64,000 nucleotides of DNA from Hyphomicrobiales bacterium (GCA_017305935.1 JAFKJU010000005.1:330585-394584); one strand, 5' to 3'; shown: positions 9,374-17,633, numbered from the stretch's first letter. Translations and numbers: made by a program. Notes: generated by a model from the letters alone, not told the origin.

Positions 9374-9949
9374 TCAATAGATGCCAAGGCTGTCGGGATC
9401 GAAGTTGACGGCCTTGAGCTCCTTGCGGAGCAACGGAACCTGCGCGGCGAAGACACCGCTCGGCTGGTAGGTGCCGTCTGGCTTGTAGATGGTGTCGAAG
9501 CCTTGGCTCGTATCGCCGAGCATGCCGGCCGCCTGCGATTGCGCCGAATCGAACAGGTTGCCGTCGAGTTTGGTGTCGCCCATCTTCTGCTTCAGGGCGC
9601 CGAAGAAGCCGCTGACGCCGCCGCCATGCTTGGCGCGCTTGTCGGCGAAGGTGCGGCCGACATTGGAAATTGCCTGGCTCGTCCCGGTGCTGGTGAATTC
9701 CTTCAGCTTCTGCGAGATGTTGACGATGCCGAGATAGGCGTTGTCCTGCAGCGCCTGCGGAATGTTTCCTTCGATGAACCAATCGTTCAAAAACACCGCC
9801 TGCCGCTTCAGGCGGCTCTCGCGGAAGGCATCGACCAGCAGGAAGAAGATTGCCTGATCCTGAACAAAACGCTGCGTGCAATAGCAATAGAATGTGTGAC
9901 GGCGTGTCGGCGTATTCGTAAAGCTCTGCAATTTCTGTTTGTCAGCCAT
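9374..9949 (-). CDS. Protein of unknown family, paralogue A (FTNTP/FYCYC/LGIY protein)
   Basis: A 191-residue protein that I do not recognise. Its start is ATG 9949 with GAGGG five bases upstream. It is clearly homologous to the product at 58947-59531, nearly the same length and alignable end to end at roughly 40-45% identity by eye. Shared blocks are FTNTPxRRHxFYCYC (residues 10-24), KRQAVFLxxWFxxGNIP, VGRTFxDK, HGGGVxGxxxALKQK, and the extreme C-terminus FDPxxLGIY. It has no signal peptide and no membrane segment. The two cysteines are in a Y-C-Y-C setting. It is monocistronic, convergent with wrbA, and transcribed away from tRNA-Leu. The conserved C-terminal tail could be a recognition signal, but that is speculation. 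Confidence 0.85.
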   Translation of the reverse strand: MADKQKLQSFTNTPTRRHTFYCYCTQRFVQDQAIFFLLVDAFRESRLKRQAVFLNDWFIEGNIPQALQDNAYLGIVNISQKLKEFTSTGTSQAISNVGRTFADKRAKHGGGVSGFFGALKQKMGDTKLDGNLFDSAQSQAAGMLGDTSQGFDTIYKPDGTYQPSGVFAAQVPLLRKELKAVNFDPDSLGIY

Positions 9950-10097
9950 CGGACCCTCGGAAAAGTATGAAAAAGCTTTTCTAGCCGATCAGGTTTTAAG
10001 AACGTCTAACCGGATTCATTCAGATTACGCGCGCAAGCAATATGCGCCGAAAACGAACAAGCGTGACGGGCGGACGGCGGCATCGCGTAAGAAAAAA

Positions 10098-10182
10098 TGG
10101 TGCGGACGGCGGGGATCGAACCCGCACGGATCGCTCCGAGAGATTTTAAGTCTCTTGCGTCTACCGGTTTCGCCACGTCCGC
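10098..10182 (-). tRNA. tRNA-Leu (anticodon UAA)
   Basis: Reading the minus strand, a 7-bp acceptor stem (GCGGACG with CGTCCGC), the anticodon loop CTTAAAA giving UAA, a long variable arm and the T-arm GGTTCGATCCC are visible. CCA is encoded (complement of 10098-10100) and followed directly by six T residues, which probably end transcription. Confidence 0.96.
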
Positions 10183-10298
10183 GTGAGGCTTCTTCTCAAG
10201 CACTTATACGCTGTCGTCAAGGCCGGGTTTGCAACTTCGTTTCTCCGTTTCGCGAAATTGTCGGCGTAGCATTTTGCGCGGCCGACGCTGGTATCAGC

Positions 10299-10341
10299 GG
10301 CCAATTTTCAGCGGACCCGCCGCGCCCGTTGAAAATCGGCC
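10299..10341. repeat. Imperfect 15-bp inverted repeat upstream of the lipoprotein gene
   Basis: Bases 10299-10313 and 10327-10341 pair at 13 of 15 positions around a 13-base loop. It lies 50 bases before the lipoprotein start. There is no T-run, so it is not a normal terminator. It could be an operator, an RNA hairpin or a small dispersed repeat. Confidence 0.4.
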
Positions 10342-10390
10342 GGTCCTGCCGTTAGTCGGGCGTCTGATGCATTCGATCGAAGGGGGTTCC

Positions 10391-10891
10391 ATGCCGTTTA
10401 AGTTCCGTCTCGCCGCCGTGGTCGCGCTCGCGATCACCGCCGGTTGCACGACCACCGAAGAAGCCAACCAGGCCATCCAGTCGCGCTGGATCGGCCAGCC
10501 CGCCGATATGTTCTTCGCGCAATACGGGCCGCCGGAAAGCCTCTATCGCATGACCAATGGCGGCAAGGTCTATACCTGGCGCGGCGGCGACAGGACCCGC
10601 TACATTCCTGCGCAATACGAACGCGTCGAACAGCCCGTGACCGGGCAGAGCGTCACCACCGAAGTCTCCGCTGATGGCAAGGTCACGAAAACCTCCACCT
10701 CCACCTTCGCCGCTTCGGGCCCGGTGCGCCAGCGGATGATCTCGGGGCCGCGCGAGGAGGCGTTGTTTTGCGAAATCCAGATCGCCACCGATCCCGCAGA
10801 CCGTATCCAGACGATACGCGCCTCCAACGACACGGATGGCGAAGGCCTCAGCCTGTCGCGCTGCGCCGAGGTGATGGGCGTCAAACCCTGA
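10391..10891 (+). CDS. Putative lipoprotein of unknown function
   Basis: A 166-residue protein; the start is ATG 10391 (MPFKFRLAAVVALAITAGC) behind GGGGG. The first 18 residues are a lipoprotein signal peptide with the lipobox ITAGC and the acylated Cys19, followed by TTTEE. The mature part has a WIGQPADMFFAQYGPPESLYRM segment, similar to small outer-membrane-assembly-type lipoproteins that begin with a G-x-P helix turn, then a serine/threonine-rich middle, and ends with CAEVMGVKP. No catalytic motif was recognised. It is monocistronic. The membrane location is well supported; the function is unknown. Confidence 0.75.
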   Translation: MPFKFRLAAVVALAITAGCTTTEEANQAIQSRWIGQPADMFFAQYGPPESLYRMTNGGKVYTWRGGDRTRYIPAQYERVEQPVTGQSVTTEVSADGKVTKTSTSTFAASGPVRQRMISGPREEALFCEIQIATDPADRIQTIRASNDTDGEGLSLSRCAEVMGVKP

Positions 10892-10916
10892 CCTAGCCCT
10901 GCTTTTCCTGGAATCT

Positions 10917-11516
10917 CTAAGGCTTGAGCGTAAATGGCTGCTCGAAATTCACCGAGCGGCCGCTGCCCGTATCGTTCAGCGTATAGCGCAGCACGTAATC
11001 GCCCGGCTGGGCGCCGGTGATGTCGAGCGTCAGGTGGGTGAAGATTTCCTGGTTGCGCACGAAGCCGACGAAGCTGAAATTGCCGAAGGCCTTCTGCGCG
11101 GCGAGGACGTCGCCCTTGCTGTCGGCCAGTTCGAAATCGACGGTGAAATTCGTCTGCGTCTTGCCGTCGCCGGTCGTTTTCCAGGTCAGCCCGATCGGCT
11201 CGACATAGGTGACCAGCGGCTCGCCGGATCTGAAAACCGAATCGGCGCGCGGCTTATAGATGCCGTAGGCGGTCGGGACGCCGTCGACGAAGGCAGCCTT
11301 GCCGATGGTGAGCGGCAGGTTGGCGGCGAAATCGCCAAGCGCCTCGCGCATGATCGTGTAGGCGCCGATGGCATCGCCGCTCGCCGCCTTTTCCTCGGCG
11401 CGCGCGGCCGCCTCCTGCAACGGCCCGGCCTGGGCTTCTGCTGCGCCGACGACCAGCGCGAGGCCGAGGCAAAGACAGGTCGGCAGGGCGGCTTTTCGCG
11501 CAGCAATCCAAATCAT
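10917..11516 (-). CDS. Exported protein of unknown function
   Basis: A 199-residue protein; the start is ATG 11516 (MIWIAARKAALPTCLCLGLA) with AAAGGG seven bases upstream, 15 codons inside the longest frame. Residues 1-30 form a signal peptide (cleavage near AEAQA-GPLQ). An alanine-rich helix (EAAARAEEKAASGDAIGAYTIMREAL) follows, then a beta-rich domain with TYVEPIGLTW, FTVDFELADSKGDVL and a C-terminal PGDYVLRYTLNDTGSGRSV strand pair, suggesting an immunoglobulin-like fold. The product is probably periplasmic. I do not recognise the family. It is convergent with the lipoprotein gene and divergent from ilvA. Confidence 0.7.
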   Translation of the reverse strand: MIWIAARKAALPTCLCLGLALVVGAAEAQAGPLQEAAARAEEKAASGDAIGAYTIMREALGDFAANLPLTIGKAAFVDGVPTAYGIYKPRADSVFRSGEPLVTYVEPIGLTWKTTGDGKTQTNFTVDFELADSKGDVLAAQKAFGNFSFVGFVRNQEIFTHLTLDITGAQPGDYVLRYTLNDTGSGRSVNFEQPFTLKP

Positions 11517-11714
11517 GGAAAATCCCTTTCTCAAGGCCGGGCGAGTGTCATTCTGGTGCAATTTGCGGCGCTTGTGCCAGGCAGGCCGGCTGCCAGCGGC
11601 GCAAACGCCGGAAATCTCCGCTTTATGGTGGCATTCATCGCATCATCAAGGCTAAAAGAGTGTGAAGAATGCGAGCGCTTCACGCTTGCGCCTGTCGAAA
11701 ACTGAATCCCGGGG

Positions 11715-12974
11715 ATGACCACCGTGAACCGATCGGATGTGCTGGACGCCGAAGCCGCGATGCGCGCGCTTTTCCCGCCGACACCCTTGCAACTCAACGA
11801 TTACCTCAGCGCCCGCTATGGCGCCTCCATCTGGCTGAAGCGCGAGGATCTGTCGCCCGTCCGCTCCTACAAGATTCGCGGCGCGTTCAATTTCTTCCGC
11901 AAGGCGATCGCCGCCGGCCAGACGGACCGGATTTTCGTCTGCGCCTCCGCCGGCAACCATGCGCAAGGCTTCGCCTTTGTCTGCCGGCATTTCCAGGTGC
12001 ATGGCGTTGTCTTCATGCCGGTGACCACGCCGCAGCAGAAGATCGACAAGACCCAGGCCTTCGGCGGCCCGTTCATCACCATCCGCCTGCATGGCGACTT
12101 CTTCGACCAGTGCTACGATGCCGCCCGCCGGCATGTGGCCGAAACCGACGGCGTCATGGTGCCGCCTTTCGATAACCCCGACATCATCGAGGGGCAGGCG
12201 ACGGTCGCCGCCGAAATCCTGGACCAGATGCCGGAGGGCGAAAAGCCCGATCTCGTCATCCTGCCGGTCGGCGGCGGCGGCCTTTCCGCCGGGGTGACGG
12301 GGTATCTGGAGGGAACGGTGCCGGAGAGCGGGTTTCGCTTCACCGAGCCTGCCGGTGCGCCAAGCCTGAAGCGCAGCCTGGAGGCCGGTCATGTGCTGAC
12401 CTTGCCCAAGGTCGACAATTTCGTCGATGGCGCCGCCGTCGCCCGTATCGGTGACCTGAACTACGCCGCGCTCAGCCGCTTCAAGCCGGAGCAAGTGGTG
12501 CTGATTCCCGAGAACGCCATCTGCGTGACGATGATCGAGATGCTGAACGTCGAGGGCGTGGTGCTTGAGCCGGCCGGCGCGCTGTCGATCGCCACGCTCA
12601 ATGCCCTGCCGCCTGAACTGCTGGCGGGACGCAATATCGTCGCCGTGGTCTCCGGCGGCAATTTCGATTTCGAGCGCCTGCCCGATGTCAAGGAGCGCGC
12701 CATGCGATACTCCGGCGTCAAGAAATACTTCATCCTGCGGCTCGCCCAGCGCCCCGGCGCCTTGCGCGATTTCCTCAATCTGCTGGGTCCGGAAGACGAT
12801 ATCGCCCGCTTCGAATATCTGAAGAAGACCGCCCGCAATTTCGGCTCGATCCTGATCGGCATCGAAACCCGCAGGCCGGAAAATTTTGCCGCGCTCGTCG
12901 AGCGCTTCGAGGCGGCGGGCCTCGGCTTCGAGGACATCACCGAAAACGAAATCCTGTCCAACCTGATCATCTGA
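11715..12974 (+). CDS. ilvA: Threonine ammonia-lyase (threonine dehydratase)
   Basis: A 419-residue PLP enzyme that deaminates threonine to 2-oxobutanoate, the first step of isoleucine synthesis. The PLP lysine is K53 in the motif RSYKIRGAFNF, and the phosphate-binding loop is VGGGGLSAG. The C-terminal 90 residues (SGVKKYFILRLAQRPGALRDFLNLL) form an ACT-like regulatory domain, as in feedback-sensitive biosynthetic enzymes. The length fits the 400-420 residue class (IlvA with one ACT-like domain) rather than the 514-residue E. coli type. ATG 11715 was chosen; a GTG three codons on is an alternative. Confidence 0.93.
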   Translation: MTTVNRSDVLDAEAAMRALFPPTPLQLNDYLSARYGASIWLKREDLSPVRSYKIRGAFNFFRKAIAAGQTDRIFVCASAGNHAQGFAFVCRHFQVHGVVFMPVTTPQQKIDKTQAFGGPFITIRLHGDFFDQCYDAARRHVAETDGVMVPPFDNPDIIEGQATVAAEILDQMPEGEKPDLVILPVGGGGLSAGVTGYLEGTVPESGFRFTEPAGAPSLKRSLEAGHVLTLPKVDNFVDGAAVARIGDLNYAALSRFKPEQVVLIPENAICVTMIEMLNVEGVVLEPAGALSIATLNALPPELLAGRNIVAVVSGGNFDFERLPDVKERAMRYSGVKKYFILRLAQRPGALRDFLNLLGPEDDIARFEYLKKTARNFGSILIGIETRRPENFAALVERFEAAGLGFEDITENEILSNLII

Positions 12975-12983
12975 GCCGGGAGC

Positions 12984-13115
12984 GCCATCCCAAAACAGCT
13001 TTTGGGGTGGCCCATGATGTGGTAAGCCGAAATGGTCCGGCCTGTCTGTGCCGGTTTCGGGTGAAGACATGCGAAAACAACAAGATAAGGCGCCTTGCAT
13101 GAACCCGGTCGAACG
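12984..13115. repeat. Palindromic intergenic repeat-like segment
   Basis: Bases 12984-13011 form a hairpin (12-bp arms with one G-U type mismatch and a 4-base loop) right after ilvA. The following sequence carries GACATGCGAAAAC and AACAACAAGATAAGG-type strings that resemble the ends of short palindromic repeats common between rhizobial genes. The segment at 47675-47724 shares GACATGCGAAAA. The assignment rests on remembered repeat style, not on a search. Confidence 0.35.
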
Positions 13116-13138
13116 CAGCGCGCTTGAGGAGTGAACCC

Positions 13139-13462
13139 TTGTCCATCCTGTCGAACATCATTTCCCTGTTTTCCGGCGCGCCCGCGCAGGAGAAGGCCGA
13201 ACCCGCGCCCTCCGCCGAGCCGCAGGCCCATGGCGATTGCACCATCTATCCGCAGCCCATGCGCGAGGGATCGCAGTATCGCCTGGCGGGGCGCATCGAG
13301 AAGCAGGTGAACGGCGAAACGCTGGTGCGCACCTTCGTGCGCGCCGACGTCTTCACCACCGCGGACGACGCCGTCGAATTCACCCTGCGCAAGGCTCGCC
13401 AGATCATCGACCAGAACGGCCCGAGCCTGTTTTCGGATGGCGCCAAGACGCGTCAGGTGTGA
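13139..13462 (+). CDS. HlyU-family transcriptional regulator-like protein
   Basis: A 107-residue small protein. The start is placed at TTG 13139 (MSILSNIISLFSG) because GAGGAG lies nine bases upstream; no ATG fits. The core YRLAGRIEKQVNGETLVRTFVRADVFTT and the ending LRKARQIIDQNG match the HlyU family, named after a Vibrio haemolysin activator. Most alphaproteobacterial members have no known target. A proline/alanine-rich linker precedes the core. It is monocistronic, with a shared bidirectional terminator downstream. Confidence 0.82.
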   Translation: MSILSNIISLFSGAPAQEKAEPAPSAEPQAHGDCTIYPQPMREGSQYRLAGRIEKQVNGETLVRTFVRADVFTTADDAVEFTLRKARQIIDQNGPSLFSDGAKTRQV

Positions 13463-13481
13463 TCCCCGCCTTTATGGAACG

Positions 13482-13509
13482 AAAAGGCCGGCAGTGATGC
13501 CGGCCTTTT
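13482..13509. terminator. Bidirectional terminator between the HlyU-like gene and azoR
   Basis: A perfect 12-bp stem AAAAGGCCGGCA/TGCCGGCCTTTT with a 4-base GTGA loop, placed between two convergent genes, with A residues and T residues on the two flanks. Confidence 0.85.
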
Positions 13510-13531
13510 CCATGTCGTGCAAGCACCCCGC

Positions 13532-14146
13532 TCAGGCAGCCTGTGCCAGCTCACTGGCGCGGGTGACGGCGGCGGCGATGGATTTTTCAGCCGCTTCCGG
13601 GCCGAAGGCCAGGCCTTCGACATAGATCACCTCGACATCGGTAATGCCGATGAAGCCCAGAACGGTCTTCAGATATGGCACGGCGTGGTTCATCGCGGCG
13701 GCCGGGCCATCGGAATAGACGCCGCCCGAAGCCAGCACCAGATAGGCCTTCTTGCCGGTGGCGAGGCCAACCGGGCCGTTTTCCGTATAAGTGAAGGTGC
13801 GGCCGGCGCGGGCGATATGGTCGATCCAGGCCTTCAGCGACGAATAGATGTTGAAGTTGATCAGGCCTGTGCCGATGACCAGAGTGTCGGCCGCCAGCAA
13901 TTCATCGACCAGCACGTCGGAAACGGCGGCGGCCTTGGCTTCCTCGGCATTGCGCTGGTCGGCCGGCTTGCGGATGGCAGCGGCGAAGACTCCGTCGATA
14001 TGCGGCAGCGGGTTGCTGACGAGGTCGCGGGTGACCACGGCTTTGCCGGACTGGTCTGCCAGCCTGGTGGCCAGCTCGGTCGCAATGCGGTTGGACTGGG
14101 ACTCGGCGCCACGCGGGCTGGAAGTGACGAGAAGAATGTTAGACAT
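13532..14146 (-). CDS. azoR: FMN-dependent NADH:azoreductase
   Basis: A 204-residue flavodoxin-fold quinone/azo reductase. The N-terminal phosphate loop is LLVTSSPRGAESQSNRIA. The middle region TLVIGTGLINFNIYSSLKAWIDHIARAGRTF and the LVLASGGVYS strand are characteristic of AzoR (formerly AcpD); the family's usual P-M-YNF-IPS motif appears as GLINFNIYSS. The gene is divergent from a LysR regulator, the classic arrangement for regulation in response to quinones or electrophiles. Confidence 0.92.
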   Translation of the reverse strand: MSNILLVTSSPRGAESQSNRIATELATRLADQSGKAVVTRDLVSNPLPHIDGVFAAAIRKPADQRNAEEAKAAAVSDVLVDELLAADTLVIGTGLINFNIYSSLKAWIDHIARAGRTFTYTENGPVGLATGKKAYLVLASGGVYSDGPAAAMNHAVPYLKTVLGFIGITDVEVIYVEGLAFGPEAAEKSIAAAVTRASELAQAA

Positions 14147-14286
14147 GACTGAATTCCTTTGCGAATCTCGAATTTGCGGCGCCGGGGCAGGGGAGGCGCG
14201 CTGTTCGAGGCAGAAGATAGGTCTGGATTTCCATCGAAAAAACCGGGATAATTTCGAAAGAAGTCATCGATAGATTGGATAGGTCC

Positions 14287-15255
14287 ATGGAAGCCAACCC
14301 GACGCTCGATCAGCTCCAGGTTTTCCTTGCCGTGGCGGAAAGCGGTAGTTTTTCCGGCGCTTCGCGCAGTCTCAACCGGGCGCAATCGGTCATCAGCTAT
14401 ACCATCGCCAATCTGGAAGCGCAGTTCGACGTGCCGCTGTTTGAGCGCACCGGCCTGCGCCAGCCGCGCCTGACGGATGCCGGCAAGGCGCTGCTGTCGG
14501 ATGCCCGCCGCATCGTCGCCGACCTGCAGGTGATGCGCGCCCGCGCCAAGGGATTCAAGCAGGGGCTGGAGGCCGAGGTCAGCCTGGCGATCAGCGTCAT
14601 GGTGCCGACACATGCGGTGGTCGATGTGCTGCGTGAATTTCGCGATCTGTTTCCCTCGGTCGGCATGCGGCTGAATGTCGGGGAACTCGGCGTGGTCATG
14701 GACATGGTGCTGAACGACCAGGCCTCCATCGGCATTGGCGGCGCGGTCGTGCAGCAGCACGATGCGCTACTGGCCGAGCGCATCGGACATGCTTTCATGA
14801 TGCCGGTCGTCGCCGCCGATCATCCTCTGGCGCGGCTCCGACGCCCCCTGACCCTCAACGACGTGCGCGAGGAGGTGCAACTGGTCGTCACCGATGCCTC
14901 GGACCTGACGAAGGGGCGGGATTTCAACGTGCTGTCCTACAAGATCTGGCGGGTCAGCGATATGGCGACCAAGCATCACCTTATCCGCGGCGGCCTCGGC
15001 TGGGGCGGCATGCCGGCATCGCTGATCACAGACGACCTGCGCGCCGGCCGGCTGACGCGACTTGATCTGCCGGCCTACGAGCAGGGCGAATATCCGATCT
15101 ATGTCGTGCGCAAGCACGCAAATCCGCCCGGCCCGGCCGCCTCCTGGCTGATCCAGACGTTTGGCGAGCGCCTGTCGCGTTGTCCCAATCGCCAGGATTT
15201 CGAAACAATGATCGAGGCACAGATGCTGCCGGATGCGGCCGAGGCAGCGGAATAG
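14287..15255 (+). CDS. LysR-family regulator, probably of azoR
   Basis: A 322-residue protein; the start is ATG 14287 (MEANPTLDQLQVFLAVAESG), four codons after a TTG in the same frame. The winged helix-turn-helix is at residues 1-65 (AVAESGSFSGASRSLNRAQS), followed by a standard effector-binding domain. It is divergent from azoR with a 140-base intergenic region, where such regulators normally bind and autoregulate. The local link to azoR is inferred from orientation only. Confidence 0.93.
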   Translation: MEANPTLDQLQVFLAVAESGSFSGASRSLNRAQSVISYTIANLEAQFDVPLFERTGLRQPRLTDAGKALLSDARRIVADLQVMRARAKGFKQGLEAEVSLAISVMVPTHAVVDVLREFRDLFPSVGMRLNVGELGVVMDMVLNDQASIGIGGAVVQQHDALLAERIGHAFMMPVVAADHPLARLRRPLTLNDVREEVQLVVTDASDLTKGRDFNVLSYKIWRVSDMATKHHLIRGGLGWGGMPASLITDDLRAGRLTRLDLPAYEQGEYPIYVVRKHANPPGPAASWLIQTFGERLSRCPNRQDFETMIEAQMLPDAAEAAE

Positions 15256-15362
15256 AAGCACTGGAGCATTTCCAGCCAAAGCGGGATCGCTTCGGCGTTG
15301 GACAATGGGCTAAAACCAAAAAGATGGAGCATCTCCGGTGAACCCGTGTCACCAGAAATGCT
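15256..15362. repeat. RIME-like intergenic mosaic element
   Basis: These 107 bases separate two convergent genes and consist of two imperfect palindromes: one near 15278-15299 (GCCAAAGCG/CGCTTCGGC) and one at about 15328-15361 (GCATCTCCGGTGA/TCACCAGAAATGC). Size and architecture fit RIME1, a roughly 108-bp two-palindrome element of Rhizobium and relatives. It could also serve as a terminator for both neighbours. Confidence 0.55.
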
Positions 15363-15818
15363 TTATGTGCCGCGGCGACCGAAGCTCGGAAGCGCATCCT
15401 TGTGAACGAAGCGGAAATAGGATGTCACCTGCGCCCGGGCATTTGAGGTCGGGCTGAAGCGCACGCCGATCCGCCCGCGATTGCACCAACGCACCATGCC
15501 CTCGAGATAACCGATCTCGTCGCACTGGATTTTCACCTGGCTGCCGGTCGCGGCATGTAGTGGCGTTTGCAGGTCAAGCGCGATGCCATCGGCCGAAAGA
15601 TTGACGACGCGGCCTTCGACCTCCTGCAAACCATAGCGGATTTTCCCAACGATCCGCGCCGCCTTGCGCGTCGATTTCCGGGTTTCCATATTGATACGGC
15701 CTTTGATCACGGCTTCCCCCATGCTGATGTCCGAAGCCATCAGTCTAGGCGGGAAAGCTTCATGCGGGCTTTGCGCGATCGCTTCAATTCGAACGAAATG
15801 CGTCTTCTCGAGCCGCAT
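15363..15818 (-). CDS. PilZ-domain protein (putative c-di-GMP binder)
   Basis: A 151-residue frame. The PilZ signature is present: the arginine-rich RKSTRKAAR at residues 47-55 and N73-L-S-x-x-G78 (NLSADGIALDL), which together bind cyclic di-GMP, then a beta barrel ending in GVRFSPTSNARAQVTSYFRF. The first 32 residues do not belong to the domain, so the true start may be a later ATG (15740 or 15722). The ATG at 15818 was kept because it overlaps the stop codon of the upstream lrp gene (TAATG), which would couple their translation. The length beyond residue 40 fits single-domain rhizobial PilZ proteins. Confidence 0.8.
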   Translation of the reverse strand: MRLEKTHFVRIEAIAQSPHEAFPPRLMASDISMGEAVIKGRINMETRKSTRKAARIVGKIRYGLQEVEGRVVNLSADGIALDLQTPLHAATGSQVKIQCDEIGYLEGMVRWCNRGRIGVRFSPTSNARAQVTSYFRFVHKDALPSFGRRGT

Positions 15819-16279
15819 TACAACCCGACATTCGGCCGGTCGATGATCTCACGCAGCGCGAAGGACGAGTTGATCTTTACCACATGAGGCAGCGCCGACA
15901 GCCAGTCGCGATGGATGCGCTCGTAATCTTCCAGATCCTTGGCAGCGACACGCAGGATATAGTCATATTCCCCCGACATCAGGTAGCAGACGAGGATGTT
16001 GGGACACTTCTTCACCGCCGCCTCGAATTCCTGCAATGTCTTGGCGAACTGGCCGCTCAGCGAGATATGCACGATGACGATCATCTTGTAGTCCAGCGCC
16101 TTGTTGGACAGCCGAGCGTGGTAGCCGCTGATGACTCCGGATTTTTCCAGGATATCGACCCGGCGCGAGCAGGCCGAGGGCGACAGCCCCACCTTGGCGG
16201 CGAGGTCTGCATTCGACATGCGGCCGTTCTGCTGCAGAATCCGCAGGATCGCAGCATCTATGGTATCGAGGTTCGACAT
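15818..16279 (-). CDS. Lrp/AsnC-family regulator, probably of alanine dehydrogenase
   Basis: A 153-residue protein; the start is ATG 16279 (MSNLDTIDAAILRILQQNGR), 47 codons inside the longest frame. It has an N-terminal helix-turn-helix (MSNADLAAKVGLSPSACSRRVDILEKSG) and a C-terminal RAM ligand-binding domain (HISLSGQFAKTLQEFEAAV, YLMSGEYDYILRV). It is divergent from ald, an arrangement in which Lrp-type regulators such as AldR activate alanine catabolism in response to alanine. The 155-base intergenic region contains the palindrome GAATATTC at 16316-16323, a possible half-site. Confidence 0.93.
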   Translation of the reverse strand: MSNLDTIDAAILRILQQNGRMSNADLAAKVGLSPSACSRRVDILEKSGVISGYHARLSNKALDYKMIVIVHISLSGQFAKTLQEFEAAVKKCPNILVCYLMSGEYDYILRVAAKDLEDYERIHRDWLSALPHVVKINSSFALREIIDRPNVGL

Positions 16280-16434
16280 TGATGGATTCGTCTGAAATTT
16301 CGCTGAGATACGCAAGAATATTCGAAGATCGCGCCGTTGGCAAAGCCTCTTTGCAAGGACATTGCGGTTCTTTTCTGGTCTCCTGATTTCGTCAACAAAC
16401 GGCCGAAAGCCTATAATCAAGAGAGGAACGCTCC

Positions 16435-17553
16435 ATGCGTGTCGGTTGCCCGAAGGAAATCAAGAACCATGAATATCGTGTCGGTCTAACCCCCGGCGCG
16501 GTGCGCGAATATGTGGCGCACGGCCATGAGGTGCTGATCGAAACCAAGGCGGGTGCCGGCATCGGTGCCGATGACGCCGCCTATATCGCCGCCGGCGCGA
16601 AAATTGTCGGCTCCGCCAAGGATGTGTTCGAAAAGTCGGACATGGTCGTGAAGGTCAAGGAACCTCAAGCCAACGAATGGACACAACTGAGGGACGGCCA
16701 GATCCTCTATACCTATCTTCACCTCGCGCCCGATCCGGAACAGACCAAGGGCCTGCTCGCTTCCGGTGTGACGGCGGTGGCCTATGAAACCGTGACAGAC
16801 GAGCGCGGCGGCCTGCCGCTGCTTGCGCCGATGTCCGAAGTCGCCGGCCGCCTGTCGATCCAAGCCGGCGCCGTGGCGCTACAGAAGGCCAATGGCGGCC
16901 GTGGCATCCTGCTCGGCGGCGTTCCCGGCGTCATGCCGGCCAAGGTGGCGGTCATCGGCGGCGGCGTCGTCGGCCTGCATGCCGCCAGGATGGCCACCGG
17001 GCTCGGGGCAGACGTCACCATTCTCGACCGCTCGCTGCCGCGCCTGCGCCAGCTCGACGATATCTTCAACGGCCGCGTGCACACCCGTTTCTCGACCATC
17101 GATGCGCTCGAAGACGAAGTCTTCTCCGCCGATCTCGTCATCGGCGCCGTGCTCATTCCGGGCGCTGCCGCACCGAAGCTGGTGACCCGCGAAATGCTTT
17201 CCGGCATGAAGAAAGGCGCCGTCATCGTCGATGTCGCCATCGACCAGGGCGGCTGCTTCGAAACCTCGCACGCCACCACTCATTCCGACCCGACCTATGA
17301 GGTCGACGGCATCATTCATTATTGCGTCGCCAACATGCCCGGCGCCGTGCCGATCACTTCGGCGCATGCGCTCAACAATGCGACGCTGCATCATGGCCTC
17401 GCGCTTGCCGATCGCGGCCTCCGGGCCATCGCCGAGGACCGGCACCTGCGCAACGGCCTCAATGTCCACAAAGGCCGCATCACCAATGCTCCGGTCGCCG
17501 AAGCGCTCGGCTACGAAGCCTATGCGCCGGAAAGCGTGCTGAACGTCGCTTGA
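16435..17553 (+). CDS. ald: Alanine dehydrogenase
   Basis: A 372-residue NAD-dependent enzyme that interconverts alanine with pyruvate plus ammonia. The start is ATG 16435 ([20 protein letters not shown]), with GAGGAA eight bases upstream. The NAD-binding loop [18 protein letters not shown] is near residue 180. The substrate motifs KVKEPQ near 74-79 and YTYLHLA near 94 are intact. The length equals the usual 370-375. In rhizobia this enzyme provides or consumes alanine. Regulation by the divergent Lrp-type gene is likely. Confidence 0.97.
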   Translation: MRVGCPKEIKNHEYRVGLTPGAVREYVAHGHEVLIETKAGAGIGADDAAYIAAGAKIVGSAKDVFEKSDMVVKVKEPQANEWTQLRDGQILYTYLHLAPDPEQTKGLLASGVTAVAYETVTDERGGLPLLAPMSEVAGRLSIQAGAVALQKANGGRGILLGGVPGVMPAKVAVIGGGVVGLHAARMATGLGADVTILDRSLPRLRQLDDIFNGRVHTRFSTIDALEDEVFSADLVIGAVLIPGAAAPKLVTREMLSGMKKGAVIVDVAIDQGGCFETSHATTHSDPTYEVDGIIHYCVANMPGAVPITSAHALNNATLHHGLALADRGLRAIAEDRHLRNGLNVHKGRITNAPVAEALGYEAYAPESVLNVA

Positions 17554-17566
17554 TTTCTCCGTCAAT

Positions 17567-17603
17567 GCACCGCGCGTCACCGACGCGCGGTGCTTCTATT
17601 TTG
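17567..17603 (+). terminator. Terminator of ald
   Basis: A perfect 12-bp stem (17567-17578 with 17582-17593) and a 3-base loop, followed by TTCTATTTTG. Confidence 0.8.
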
Positions 17604-17633
17604 TCGAAACCGACGGCCGCGACCGCCTTCCAC

